From Echinicola vietnamensis DSM 17526 (GTDB taxonomy: Bacteria > Bacteroidota > Bacteroidia > Cytophagales > Cyclobacteriaceae), in NCBI RefSeq assembly GCF_000325705.1, contig NC_019904.1, forward strand, positions 3,226,001-3,290,000: DNA of 64,000 nt. The letters are read 5' to 3'. The position numbers and the translations under genes are program-made. Shown piece by piece: positions 8,848 through 18,441 of this stretch. A model generated the notes under the pieces. The model had not been told where the DNA came from. It worked only from the letters and a program-made list of their open reading frames with translations, and made no database searches. The first letter of the stretch is position 1, and each line of letters starts with the position of its first letter.

Positions 8848-11565
8848 TTGATGATAAAGCATGTAACTTTTGGCTTGGTCCTCTTCGGGGGACTCATGGC
8901 AGCCTCGGCAGCCGTTGGGCAAGACATATGGGACCGTATTTCGGATACTCCTCAGACGTTAGGAATTCAAAATGGCTATTCGGTCTATGAAACAGGGGCG
9001 TTTGAGCTGAAATTGGTGAAGGATTCGCAGACCATGGCCAGCTTAATCCCCAGATCAGACCAAACGTTTGATTATGTTCCTTTTGAGCATTTGGATAAAA
9101 GAGGAGGAGATGGCCTTTATCAATTAGGAGACATCAATATAAGGCTCCGAGAATCAGGGAAGGACGAATGGCAGGATTTTTCCAGTGCTGGTCACCGCCA
9201 ACCTGTGACGCCCATATCAGCTGGCCAAGGGGTGTTGGCGGCGGCAGATTTGGCCGCGACTTTTCCAGAGGATATGCCCCTAAAAGTCTTTCGATACTGG
9301 GAAGAGGTAGCTGGAGATTTGGTCCTTCGCTTTAAGCTCGTCAATTCCTCTTCCCAAACCGTGGAAATCGGCGGATTGGGGCTTCCGATGATCTTTGATA
9401 ATATTTTGCATCACAAGAGCCTTGAAGAAGCTCACCATCAGAAGGTGTTTTACGATCCCTATATTGGCATGGATGCAGGTTACCTACAAGTAAACAGGTT
9501 GGATGGCAATGGGCCGGTGTTATTGGTCGTGCCCCATGGGAAAACCCCTTTTGAAGCTTATCGGCCGCTATTGGACGATCCGACGCCAAAGAGCGTCACC
9601 TTTGAGGGCTTTCATGAATGGCAGGTCTTTACGAAAGGGTATGCTGAAGAGGAGTGGGAGGGAGTGAGCCCGTGGAATGCTCCACAATCCAAAGAAATTC
9701 TTCCGGGAGAAGCGTTGGAAGTAGGGTTGAGGTTTGTTTTGACAGAAAGTGTGAAGAGCATTGAAGAAAAACTGGTCGCTGAAAACCGGCCAGTGGGCGT
9801 GGGTATTCCCGGCTTTGTGCTGCCTAAAGACGTCAAAGGAAAGTTGTTTTTGCGCTATCCGGAGAACATCACATCTATGGAAGTTTTTCCAGCCAATTCG
9901 GTTTCTATAGAAAAAGTAAAAGCCAAGGATGAGGATTGGACAGCCTATGAAATCACTGGAAACCAGTGGGGCCGCGTGCGTTTAACGGTCACCTATGAAG
10001 ACGGTACCGTCCAGACCATCCAGTATAAGGTGGTAAAACCGGAAACAGCGATACTCGCCGATATGGGCAGCTTTTTGACCCAAGAGCAATGGTATGAGGA
10101 TGATGATGACCTTTTTGGCCGGAGCCCTTCGGTGATTTCCTACGACTACGAAGAGCAGGAAAAGGTACTGCAGGATAGCAGGGCGTGGATAGCAGGGCTC
10201 AGTGATGAAGGCGGTGCCGGTTCATGGCTAGCGGCTATGATGAAACAATTGGTCGCGCCAAATCCCGAAGAGATTGCCAAGTTAGAGCGGTTCGTACATG
10301 AGACGATGTGGGGAGGTATTCAGTATGCCGAAGGAGATCGAAAATTTGGTGTAAAAAAGAGTGTGTTTTACTATGAGCCAGACAGCATGCCAGCAGGAAC
10401 GTATCGTGATGATATCAATTATGATACTTGGGCGGCCTGGAGTAAAAAGGATGCAGGCACCACCGGAAGGTCCTATAACTATCCCCATGTCACCGCAGCA
10501 TATTGGGTGATGTACCGCTTGGCAAGAGATTATAATGGGTTGGTCGAGGCAGAGCAATGGGACTGGTATCTGGACCAAGCTTACGAGACGGCCCTTGCGA
10601 TGGTCGAGCAGGCCCCGCATTATGCCCAATATGGACAAATGGAGGGCAGTGTTTTTGTTTACCTTTTGAAGGATTTGCAAGGGGAAGGATGGTCCACAAA
10701 AGCGGCAAAGCTGGAAGCTGTGATGCGTAACAGAGCGGATATTTGGGAGTCATTGGCTTTTCCATTTGGAAGTGAAATGCCTTGGGATTCCACCGGTCAG
10801 GAAGAAGTGTATATGTGGTCAGACTATTTTGGCTTTGATAATAAAGCTCGCGTGACCCTTAACGCTATTTTGGCTTACATGCCGACAGTTCCTCACTGGG
10901 GATATAATGGCTCGGCCCGTAGGTATTGGGATTTCCTTTATGGAGGAAAGATCAGCAGAATCGAACGCCAGCTGCACCATTATGGTTCAGCGCTGAATGC
11001 CATCCCTGTCCTCAAGGCATACCGCGATCATCCGGATGATCTGTATCTCCTCCGCGTGGGCCATGCCGGCATGATGGGAGCCATGGCCAATATTACTGCT
11101 GATGGCTTTGGTCCGGCAGCTTTCCATTCCTTTCCAAGTACCCTTGACATAGATCCCCTTTCCGGGGATTATGGAAGCGGATTTTACGGCTATGTGGTCA
11201 ATAACGGCGCCTATCTTTATGAAGACGACAGGTTTGGTTGGCTTGGATTTGGAGGCAATGTCGAAGAAGGAGCCAGTAAAGTAACGTTAAATTTGACCAC
11301 TGGCGCCAAGAATGCAGTGTTTGTTGCTCCAGCTGAGGTATGGATTACCAGCCGGGCTGGAAAGATCAGCCGTGTAGAATACGATAAGAAGAGCAAGGCG
11401 ATTACGGTCAAGCTTACTGGGGACCAATTTACACCTGCAGCAAAAGTGAAAATCGAATCGGCCGGTTATCAGCTGGAGAAGGGACAGTTAACGCCAAATG
11501 GCGAAATTTCTTTGCCTTTTGATGAGCAGTCGACACAGGCGTTTACATTAGTGCATAACGAGTAA
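8848..11565 (+). CDS. Large secreted DUF5695-like protein, probable glycan-active
   Basis: 905 residues with a signal peptide (MMIKHVTFGLVLFGGLMAASAAVGQ). The first 300 residues look like a beta-sandwich ('YETGAFELKLVKDSQTMASL', 'DGLYQLGDINIRL'), followed by an Ig-like segment near 320-400 and a helical region (about 470-760) with repeated Trp/Tyr helices ('YNYPHVTAAYWVMYRLARDY', 'WDWYLDQAYETALAMVEQ') typical of (alpha/alpha)6 toroids. A C-terminal beta domain follows. This matches my memory of the DUF5695 family of Bacteroidota and Actinobacteria, for which I know no demonstrated activity. The aromatic helical barrel and the SusCD context suggest a glycosidase or lyase; this is inference. 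A terminator follows 100 bp downstream, so it is probably transcribed alone. Confidence 0.6.
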   Translation: MMIKHVTFGLVLFGGLMAASAAVGQDIWDRISDTPQTLGIQNGYSVYETGAFELKLVKDSQTMASLIPRSDQTFDYVPFEHLDKRGGDGLYQLGDINIRLRESGKDEWQDFSSAGHRQPVTPISAGQGVLAAADLAATFPEDMPLKVFRYWEEVAGDLVLRFKLVNSSSQTVEIGGLGLPMIFDNILHHKSLEEAHHQKVFYDPYIGMDAGYLQVNRLDGNGPVLLVVPHGKTPFEAYRPLLDDPTPKSVTFEGFHEWQVFTKGYAEEEWEGVSPWNAPQSKEILPGEALEVGLRFVLTESVKSIEEKLVAENRPVGVGIPGFVLPKDVKGKLFLRYPENITSMEVFPANSVSIEKVKAKDEDWTAYEITGNQWGRVRLTVTYEDGTVQTIQYKVVKPETAILADMGSFLTQEQWYEDDDDLFGRSPSVISYDYEEQEKVLQDSRAWIAGLSDEGGAGSWLAAMMKQLVAPNPEEIAKLERFVHETMWGGIQYAEGDRKFGVKKSVFYYEPDSMPAGTYRDDINYDTWAAWSKKDAGTTGRSYNYPHVTAAYWVMYRLARDYNGLVEAEQWDWYLDQAYETALAMVEQAPHYAQYGQMEGSVFVYLLKDLQGEGWSTKAAKLEAVMRNRADIWESLAFPFGSEMPWDSTGQEEVYMWSDYFGFDNKARVTLNAILAYMPTVPHWGYNGSARRYWDFLYGGKISRIERQLHHYGSALNAIPVLKAYRDHPDDLYLLRVGHAGMMGAMANITADGFGPAAFHSFPSTLDIDPLSGDYGSGFYGYVVNNGAYLYEDDRFGWLGFGGNVEEGASKVTLNLTTGAKNAVFVAPAEVWITSRAGKISRVEYDKKSKAITVKLTGDQFTPAAKVKIESAGYQLEKGQLTPNGEISLPFDEQSTQAFTLVHNE

Positions 11566-11664
11566 AAATCGAATCGGATTTGAAGTTTTTGCGGTATTCG
11601 TTATCGCCCTTCAACGTTTCGAAAATACAAAGAAATTAATAGGGGTTTATTTAGTGCTTAAAAG

Positions 11665-11691
11665 AGGAGGGAAAAAATCTCTCCTTTTTTT
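11665..11691 (+). terminator. Terminator after the DUF5695-like gene
   Basis: AGGAGGGA (11665-11672) pairs with TCTCTCCT (11678-11685) with one G-U pair and a 5-A loop, followed by a T-run to 11691. It separates this gene from the FecR-SusCD operon. Confidence 0.8.
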
Positions 11692-11749
11692 ATTTCCCCA
11701 TGAGTATTTCATTTGAGTTAATGGTATATCTATTTGTAACGCCGAACAA

Positions 11750-12775
11750 ATGGATAGAGAAAAACAACTGAAAGCATTCTATAAAGGGACATTGCCGCAA
11801 GAGGAAGTAGAGGAATTTCTGCAATGGTACCATTCCAAGGAAGGGGAAGCTTTTCTAGAGAGGAGCTTGGAAGAACACTGGCAGGAAGCTGTTTCCGCAA
11901 AGAGCAAAGCGGACACTTTTGATCAGGAAGCTACTTTTAGGAAAATTTTGGAGCAGCAAGGAAAGCGTCCTGCGGCCATGAAACCAGAAGTCAACAAGCG
12001 CATTGACCAAAGGGGCATGGGATTTAAAATTGCTGCAGGACTGGCCATATTTTTATCGTTAAGTCTTTTGGGCTATGAGTACTTCTGGGGAAAAAATGCT
12101 GGCTCGCTGCCCACCGAAGTGGTGGCTATGCATGTTAAATCTAACCCGGCAGGTCAAAAATCCAAATTGAAATTACCTGATGGCACGATTATATACCTCA
12201 ATGCTGCCAGCACGCTAACCTATCCTGCCGATTTTGCTACGAATCGTCATGTGAAATTGCTTGGGGAGGCATTTTTTGAAGTTTTCCCTGATGAAGCACA
12301 TCCTTTTTCTGTGGAGAGCAACGGGGTAAGGACCGTAGCCTTGGGAACAGCCTTTAATATCAAAGCTTTTCCCGATATGAAAGATACAGAAGTGGCCTTG
12401 GCCCATGGAAAAGTTCGCGTAGAGGCCCTGGACAACTCCGGGCAGCTGGAACTGAGGCCCGGCCAAGCAGTCATCGCCAATGAACAAAGTGGTGAGCTTC
12501 AGAAGAAAAATGTAAACATCCAGGAGGTACTTTTCTGGAAAGAGGGCATCCTGCATTTCGATGGTATGCCTTTCGAGGAGGTGGTGCGCACCTTGGAACG
12601 CTGGTATAATGTGTCGATTCAGGTAAATGGTGCCACGGGCAAAGGCTTCCAATGCTCGGGTACATTTGACAAGAACGAATACCTCGATAATGTCCTCAAT
12701 ATTTTGGGGCATTCGATCGGGTTTGATTATGAGATAAACAAGAAACAAGTCATCCTAACCTTTCACCCAAACTAA
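11750..12775 (+). CDS. FecR-family anti-sigma factor
   Basis: 341 residues with the usual FecR plan: a cytoplasmic N-terminal helical region that binds an ECF sigma factor (1-90), one membrane helix (about 92-112, 'IAAGLAIFLSLSLLGYEYF'), a periplasmic FecR domain ('KLKLPDGTIIYLNAASTLTYP', 'LGEAFFEVFPDEAHPFSV', 'GTAFNIKAF') and a C-terminal STN-like DUF4974 domain ('LHFDGMPFEEVVRTLERWYNV'). It would transmit substrate arrival at the neighbouring SusC to a sigma factor. Oddly, no ECF sigma gene lies upstream: the preceding gene is the DUF5695-like gene and a terminator intervenes. The partner must be encoded elsewhere. Confidence 0.9.
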   Translation: MDREKQLKAFYKGTLPQEEVEEFLQWYHSKEGEAFLERSLEEHWQEAVSAKSKADTFDQEATFRKILEQQGKRPAAMKPEVNKRIDQRGMGFKIAAGLAIFLSLSLLGYEYFWGKNAGSLPTEVVAMHVKSNPAGQKSKLKLPDGTIIYLNAASTLTYPADFATNRHVKLLGEAFFEVFPDEAHPFSVESNGVRTVALGTAFNIKAFPDMKDTEVALAHGKVRVEALDNSGQLELRPGQAVIANEQSGELQKKNVNIQEVLFWKEGILHFDGMPFEEVVRTLERWYNVSIQVNGATGKGFQCSGTFDKNEYLDNVLNILGHSIGFDYEINKKQVILTFHPN

Positions 12776-12927
12776 CCTTGCCTATGGAAATATAACGTGG
12801 ACAATAAAGTCCGGAAATGTACGGCCATACATTCCCGGACAACCATCAATCTCATCATGATTATGGCAGTATATGGACTGGAACTCCAACTGCCACGAAA
12901 CTTATGTTCAATTGATATACCCAAAAT

Positions 12928-15900
12928 ATGAAACAAAATTTAACCCAGAAAATAATTATGGTCTCAAAATATGCAGGCTATTGTTTTATGATCCTGACCA
13001 TGACCATGAGCTCCCTACTGGCAAAGCATTCTTCCGCCCAAGTAAAGGGCATCGATGAAGTCTTCATTCAGCTGCCCAGTGGCCAAAGAGCATTGGGACA
13101 GGCATTGGATGAGATCGAGAAAAATACTGCTTTTAATTTCTTTTATACGGACAGAAATCTCGACAAGGACCAGTTGGTGAACATTTCCAATAAAAAGGCC
13201 ACCGTAGCAGCACATCTTGAAGAGATGGCATTAAGCCTCGGGCTGGAATTCAGACAGGTCAACAATAGCATCAGTGTTAAAAAAACGAAGGACAAGGGCG
13301 TGGTACTTGCCATTCCTGAGAAGGAAGTGTTTAAAGAAATAACAGGAGTCGTAACCGACGAAGAGGGGGAACCACTTCCCGGAGCATCGGTCCTGATAGA
13401 AGGACAGCCGAACAGGGGCACCGTCACAGATATTGACGGGACTTATTCCATTGATGTGGTGGAAGGAACGACCCTGATATTCAGTTATATAGGTTTTGAA
13501 TCCTATAAAGTAGAAGTCGGGACACAGTCCAAAATAGATGTTGTGTTATTGGTAAACGCAGAATCCTTGGAGGAAGTGGTCGTGGTAGGCTTTGGTGAGC
13601 AGAAGAAGATATCACTCACAGGGGCGGTTTCTACCGTAAATGTGGACGATATGAAGTCCAATCCTACTTCAAGCCTGTCAAATGCCTTGGCTGGAAATGT
13701 GCCAGGGGTGATGGGCATGATGCAGTCTGGTCAACCAGGGAAAAATATTTCTGAATTTTGGATCCGTGGAATTTCCACTTTTGGTGGAGGAACCAATCCC
13801 TTGGTGTTGGTAGACAATATCGAGCGTGACTTAAATGAGCTTAACATTGAAGATATCCAATCCATCACTGTACTGAAGGATGCCGCAGAAACCGCCATGT
13901 ATGGCTCTAGAGGAGCCAATGGGGTGATTCTGATTACCACCAAGAGAGGTAGTGCGGGCAAGATAGACGTGAATTTCAAGGATGAATTCATTTACAATAC
14001 GCGGACCATTACGCCGGAGTTTGAAGATGGGGTGACTTATGCCAGCCTTTTAAATGAATCAAGGATTACGCGGAATGAAGGGCCGATATACCAGCCGGAG
14101 GAACTGGAGATTTTACGATTGGGCCTTGATCCGGATTTGTATCCCAATGTAGACTGGAAAAACCTGCTCCTAAGAGATGGGGCCATGACCTATCGGGCCA
14201 ATTTGAACATGAGCGGCGGAGGTCCTACCTCCCGATATTATGCCTCTGGCAGTTATATCAATGAAGGAGGAATGTATGAAATCGACCAAAGTCTAAAGGA
14301 CGATTATAACACCAATGCGAACTACAAGCGTTGGAATTATCGGCTAAATGCAGATTTTAACCTTACAGAAACCACCGAGGTGAAGATTGGTGTGGCGGGA
14401 TCACTCAGTAAGCGAAATAGCCCTGGATTGGGGGATGTTGATTTTTGGGGAGCCTTATTTGGGTATTCGCCCATCAGGACCCCCGTACTGTATTCTAATG
14501 GCTACGTGCCTGCCGTGGGAACCGGTAACCAGACCAACCCTTGGGTGATGGCTACGCAGACCGGTTTTAACGAGAACTGGGTAAACAAGGTGCAGACCAA
14601 TATTACAGTCGAGCAAGATTTGGGATTTGTTACTGAGGGGTTGCGTGTTCGCGGTATCGTGGGATATGATATCCTAAATACTAATAATATTCAGCGTAGA
14701 AAGTGGCCTGAACAATGGCAGGCCGCTAGAGCGCGTGACGTGAATGGGGACTTGGTGTTTACACACATTTCAAACCCCAGTGAAATGCAGCAATCGAGCA
14801 CCTCCAGTGGTAACAGGCTCGAGTTTTATGATCTTATGATCAATTATAACCGGGACATTGGCGATCACCATGTGGGGGGTGCCACGCGCTTCACGCGGGA
14901 TGCCTATGTACAGACGGTCAATTTGGGAGGTGATATCAAGAATGGTATTGCCAGAAAAAACCAAGCCATTGCCGGAAGGCTTACTTATAACTGGCTTTAC
15001 CGTTATTTTGTGAATTTCAATTTTGGTTATACCGGTTCGGAAAATTTTGCCCCGGGAGAGCAGTATGGCTTTTTTCCAGCAGTTTCCTTTGCCTGGAATA
15101 TTGCCGATGAGAATTTTGTCAAAAACAATATTGGTTGGTTAAACTTGTTCAAGGTCCGCTATTCCTATGGTAAAGCTGGAAATGACCAATTGATGGGAGG
15201 TGAACGTTTCCCTTACCTTTATACAATTTCGGAAATCACCAATGATGATGGAGAGCCTGTTGGAGGCTATCAGTGGGCCGATTATGGTTCTGATCGGTAT
15301 TTCGGAGGAATGATGTACTCCCAAGTGGCCTCGCCTTATGTGACGTGGGAGGTCGCGACAAAGCAAAACTTGGGATTTGATATCGAAACCAATCACATTA
15401 CGGCGAATATTGATTTTTTTGACGAAGAACGTACAGGAATCTACATGCCACGAGAGTACTTGCCTGCGATGGTGGGCTTGGAAAGTACCCCGCGCGCCAA
15501 TGTGGGCATCGTAAAGTCCCGTGGATTGGATGGACGGTTTAAATACATCCAGCAAGTGGGCCAAGTAACCCTTACGGCCAGAAGTAATATCACCTACAGT
15601 AAAAACGAAATCGTCGAAAAAGATGAAGAAAACAATGTCTATCCTTATCAAAATGAAGAGGGTTTTCGCGTAGGGCAGTCCAGAGGTTTGGTGGCCTTGG
15701 GACTGTTTGAGGACTATGATGATATTCGGAACAGTCCTACCCAAACGTTTGGTGTCTACCAGCCTGGCGATATCAAATACAAAGATGTCAACGGTGATGG
15801 GGTCATCAATGATGGTGATCGGGTGGCGATTGGTGCGACCCGGCGTCCTAACTTGATTTACGGTATTGGGGCTTCGGCAAACTGGAAAGGCTTCAACATT

Positions 15901-16356
15901 GGTGTGCATTTTCAAGGAGCCGGTAAATCCACTTTTTCCACTTATGGCAAAACCGTCCACGCTTTCAGCGAAGGGGAATGGGGACAGGTGATGAAAGGAG
16001 TAATGGGCGATGATCGCTGGATTTCGGCAGATATTTCCGAAGACCCGTCCACCGAAAATCCCAATGCCTCTTATCCGCGCTTGAGCTACGGTCCCAATCC
16101 CAACAATTTCCGGGAATCCACTTTCTGGCTAAGAGATGGCCGTTATCTCCGACTGAAGACCGTGGATATTGGCTACAGCCTTCCCAAAAAAATCTCCAGA
16201 CTGGTGCGGGCAGACAATATTCGGCTATATGTGGTCGGAACCAATTTGTTTACTTGGTCGAAGTTCAAACTATGGGATCCGGAATTGGCCACTCCACGTG
16301 GCGAGGACTATCCGCCAGCCAAATCCATTACACTGGGAATAAGTGTTAACCTGTAA
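12928..16356 (+). CDS. SusC-like TonB-dependent outer-membrane transporter
   Basis: 1142 residues. Order: signal peptide (to about residue 38, '...KHSSAQ'), STN/secretin domain (about 45-112, 'FNFFYTDRNLDKDQLVNI') that meets FecR in the periplasm, a carboxypeptidase-regulatory-like beta domain ('GVVTDEEGEPLPGASVLIEG', about 135-210), a TonB-box-like stretch 'EEVVVVGFGEQ', a plug ('GSRGANGVILITTKRG') and a 22-strand barrel ending 'TLGISVNL'. It imports oligosaccharide with energy from TonB-ExbBD. SusD follows after 8 bp. The STN domain and adjacent FecR indicate transcriptional control by sigma/anti-sigma signalling. A start at residue 11 (12958) is also possible. Confidence 0.95.
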   Translation: MKQNLTQKIIMVSKYAGYCFMILTMTMSSLLAKHSSAQVKGIDEVFIQLPSGQRALGQALDEIEKNTAFNFFYTDRNLDKDQLVNISNKKATVAAHLEEMALSLGLEFRQVNNSISVKKTKDKGVVLAIPEKEVFKEITGVVTDEEGEPLPGASVLIEGQPNRGTVTDIDGTYSIDVVEGTTLIFSYIGFESYKVEVGTQSKIDVVLLVNAESLEEVVVVGFGEQKKISLTGAVSTVNVDDMKSNPTSSLSNALAGNVPGVMGMMQSGQPGKNISEFWIRGISTFGGGTNPLVLVDNIERDLNELNIEDIQSITVLKDAAETAMYGSRGANGVILITTKRGSAGKIDVNFKDEFIYNTRTITPEFEDGVTYASLLNESRITRNEGPIYQPEELEILRLGLDPDLYPNVDWKNLLLRDGAMTYRANLNMSGGGPTSRYYASGSYINEGGMYEIDQSLKDDYNTNANYKRWNYRLNADFNLTETTEVKIGVAGSLSKRNSPGLGDVDFWGALFGYSPIRTPVLYSNGYVPAVGTGNQTNPWVMATQTGFNENWVNKVQTNITVEQDLGFVTEGLRVRGIVGYDILNTNNIQRRKWPEQWQAARARDVNGDLVFTHISNPSEMQQSSTSSGNRLEFYDLMINYNRDIGDHHVGGATRFTRDAYVQTVNLGGDIKNGIARKNQAIAGRLTYNWLYRYFVNFNFGYTGSENFAPGEQYGFFPAVSFAWNIADENFVKNNIGWLNLFKVRYSYGKAGNDQLMGGERFPYLYTISEITNDDGEPVGGYQWADYGSDRYFGGMMYSQVASPYVTWEVATKQNLGFDIETNHITANIDFFDEERTGIYMPREYLPAMVGLESTPRANVGIVKSRGLDGRFKYIQQVGQVTLTARSNITYSKNEIVEKDEENNVYPYQNEEGFRVGQSRGLVALGLFEDYDDIRNSPTQTFGVYQPGDIKYKDVNGDGVINDGDRVAIGATRRPNLIYGIGASANWKGFNIGVHFQGAGKSTFSTYGKTVHAFSEGEWGQVMKGVMGDDRWISADISEDPSTENPNASYPRLSYGPNPNNFRESTFWLRDGRYLRLKTVDIGYSLPKKISRLVRADNIRLYVVGTNLFTWSKFKLWDPELATPRGEDYPPAKSITLGISVNL

Positions 16357-16364
16357 ACTGAAAA

Positions 16365-18425
16365 GTGATGAATAAGAAATTAATATATACGGTACTATTA
16401 TTTGTATGTGGCACAGGCTTACTTTCTTCCTGTAACGACGATTACCTCGATTCCAGTCAGTACTTCAAGGATCGCCTGACAGAGGAAAAAGTATTTCAAA
16501 GTAAAGTCTATTCCGAAGAATGGCTGGCCAATGTTTTTGAGGAACTAAGAGGCATCAATGCAGATGTGGCCAGTAAGGGTGTCACTCCCCATAATTTCGC
16601 CGATGGGATGTATTATGGTGACCGGGACAGTGATTATGACCCGTCTAAAAATGAACTTTCCTATAATATGTTCAAGATGGGCGAATATACTGAAAACGCT
16701 AAGCAGGGAACTTGGACCCGGTGTTACAGGGGTATTCGCAATGCTTCTACCTTCATTCATAATATTTATATGAATACTGAGATGACGGAAGAGGAAATTG
16801 AAGATTATAGGGGACAGGCTCGATTCGCCAGGGCATACCTCTATTGGTTGTTATTGCGGAAATACGGTCCGATTCCACTACTGCCCGATGAAGGATTGGA
16901 TTATACCAAAAGCTATGATGAACTGGCGGTTCCACGGTTCAGCTATGAAGCCTGTGCGGAATTTATCGGTGATGAGATGCTGCTTGCTGCCCAAGAAATG
17001 GCGGCCCATGGCATGACCCGTGGACAGGAGAGTTCGGCCAGGGCCACGCCTGGAGCCGCTTTGGCAGCGCGTGCAAAAGCCTTACTATATGCTGCCAGCC
17101 CACTGGCAAACGGTAATACGTCAAATTATGCGGCTAGGCTGGTAGATGATGAAGGAAACCGACTCCTTTCTGCCGATTATCAAGAAGAAAAGTGGGCAAA
17201 GGCTGCTGCCGCTGCCAGAGATGTGATCGAGCTGGGACTGTATGAACTTTACACCGTTCCTTTGGTGGAAACAGGGGATAATGCCACTGTCATTCCTCCA
17301 GATGACGGTAATTTTTCCAATAAGAATTGGCCGGCTGGTTGGGCAGATATCGATCCTGAAAAATCATATGCCCAGGTGTTTGATGGGACCTTACCGCCCT
17401 CAGGCAATCCGGAATTGATCTTTACCCGGGGCAATAACCAGGATGGGGAAAGTATCCGTGCGATGGTGGCCCATCAGCTGCCCCGATCTGCTACCGGGTG
17501 GAATACCCATGGCCTGACCCAAAAAGTAGTGGACGCTTATTATATGAATGATGGTACCGATGCCCCTGGGAAGGACAAGGAAATTGGCCGCGGCGACGGT
17601 TCGGATCGAGTGAGCGGCTATGTAAGCCAAGAGGATTATGAGGAGGGAAGGTATCGTCCACTCATGCCGGGCGTATCGCTGCAGTATGCCCATCGTGAAC
17701 CGCGTTTTTATGCTTCAGTGGCTTATAATGGTAGTTTCTGGTCGTTGTTAAATGAATCACAAGAGCGTAATCGTAACCAACAAGTTTTCTATTACAGGGA
17801 CAATCCACGTGGAAATGGTTTCAATTCCTCCAATGCGTATTGGCTCAGGACAGGTTTTGGCGTCAAAAAATATGTCCACCCCAATGACACCTATGAGGGT
17901 GGCGATATCGATAATATCGTGTACAAGCCTGAACCGGCTATCCGCTATGCTGATATCTTGTTGATGTATGCAGAGGCATTGAACGAGCTGGATGGATCAT
18001 ACACCATCTCCGCTTGGGATGGAGGAAGTTACAATATTTCACGGGACATCACCGAAATGCAAAGGGGCATCCATCCCGTGCGGATTCGTGCCGGGGTACC
18101 GGATTACCCAGCCAGCGTTTATGGTGATAAGGAAGCCTTGCGAAAAAGATTGAAGCGGGAGCGTTTCATTGAGCTTTTAGCGGAAGGGCAGCGCTACTAT
18201 GACCTTCGCCGATGGATGGATGCTCCTGTGGAAGAGTCCCTGCCTATATATGGTTGTAATGTGCTGATGAATGAAGCCGAGCGTGACCTATTCCATCAGC
18301 CAGTGGCGGTTTGGGCGCTGGAAACCACCTTTGCAGATAAGATGTGGTTTTGGCCGATCAGCCATACCGAACTGAAAAGAAACAACCGTCTCACCCAAAA
18401 CCCTGGATGGACCTATAATGATTAA
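16365..18425 (+). CDS. SusD/RagB-family outer-membrane lipoprotein
   Basis: 686 residues with lipoprotein signal 'LLFVCGTGLLSSCNDDYLD' (Cys near 23). It has the SusD features: a TPR-like helical scaffold ('RFARAYLYWLLLRKYGPIPLL'), a long variable insert, and the C-terminal 'IRYADILLMYAEALNEL' and 'RERFIELLAEGQRYYDLRRW' motifs. It forms the lid over SusC and binds glycan at the cell surface. It lies 8 bp after SusC, and its stop at 18423-18425 lies just before the start of the next gene. It is longer than the common 500-600 residues. Confidence 0.95.
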   Translation: MMNKKLIYTVLLFVCGTGLLSSCNDDYLDSSQYFKDRLTEEKVFQSKVYSEEWLANVFEELRGINADVASKGVTPHNFADGMYYGDRDSDYDPSKNELSYNMFKMGEYTENAKQGTWTRCYRGIRNASTFIHNIYMNTEMTEEEIEDYRGQARFARAYLYWLLLRKYGPIPLLPDEGLDYTKSYDELAVPRFSYEACAEFIGDEMLLAAQEMAAHGMTRGQESSARATPGAALAARAKALLYAASPLANGNTSNYAARLVDDEGNRLLSADYQEEKWAKAAAAARDVIELGLYELYTVPLVETGDNATVIPPDDGNFSNKNWPAGWADIDPEKSYAQVFDGTLPPSGNPELIFTRGNNQDGESIRAMVAHQLPRSATGWNTHGLTQKVVDAYYMNDGTDAPGKDKEIGRGDGSDRVSGYVSQEDYEEGRYRPLMPGVSLQYAHREPRFYASVAYNGSFWSLLNESQERNRNQQVFYYRDNPRGNGFNSSNAYWLRTGFGVKKYVHPNDTYEGGDIDNIVYKPEPAIRYADILLMYAEALNELDGSYTISAWDGGSYNISRDITEMQRGIHPVRIRAGVPDYPASVYGDKEALRKRLKRERFIELLAEGQRYYDLRRWMDAPVEESLPIYGCNVLMNEAERDLFHQPVAVWALETTFADKMWFWPISHTELKRNNRLTQNPGWTYND

Positions 18426-18441
18426 CCTAAATAGCACTATC

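Noticed and set aside
15139..15960. 273-codon minus-strand frame inside SusC
   Set aside because: Antisense to conserved barrel sequence of SusC; no signal, motif or spacing supports it.
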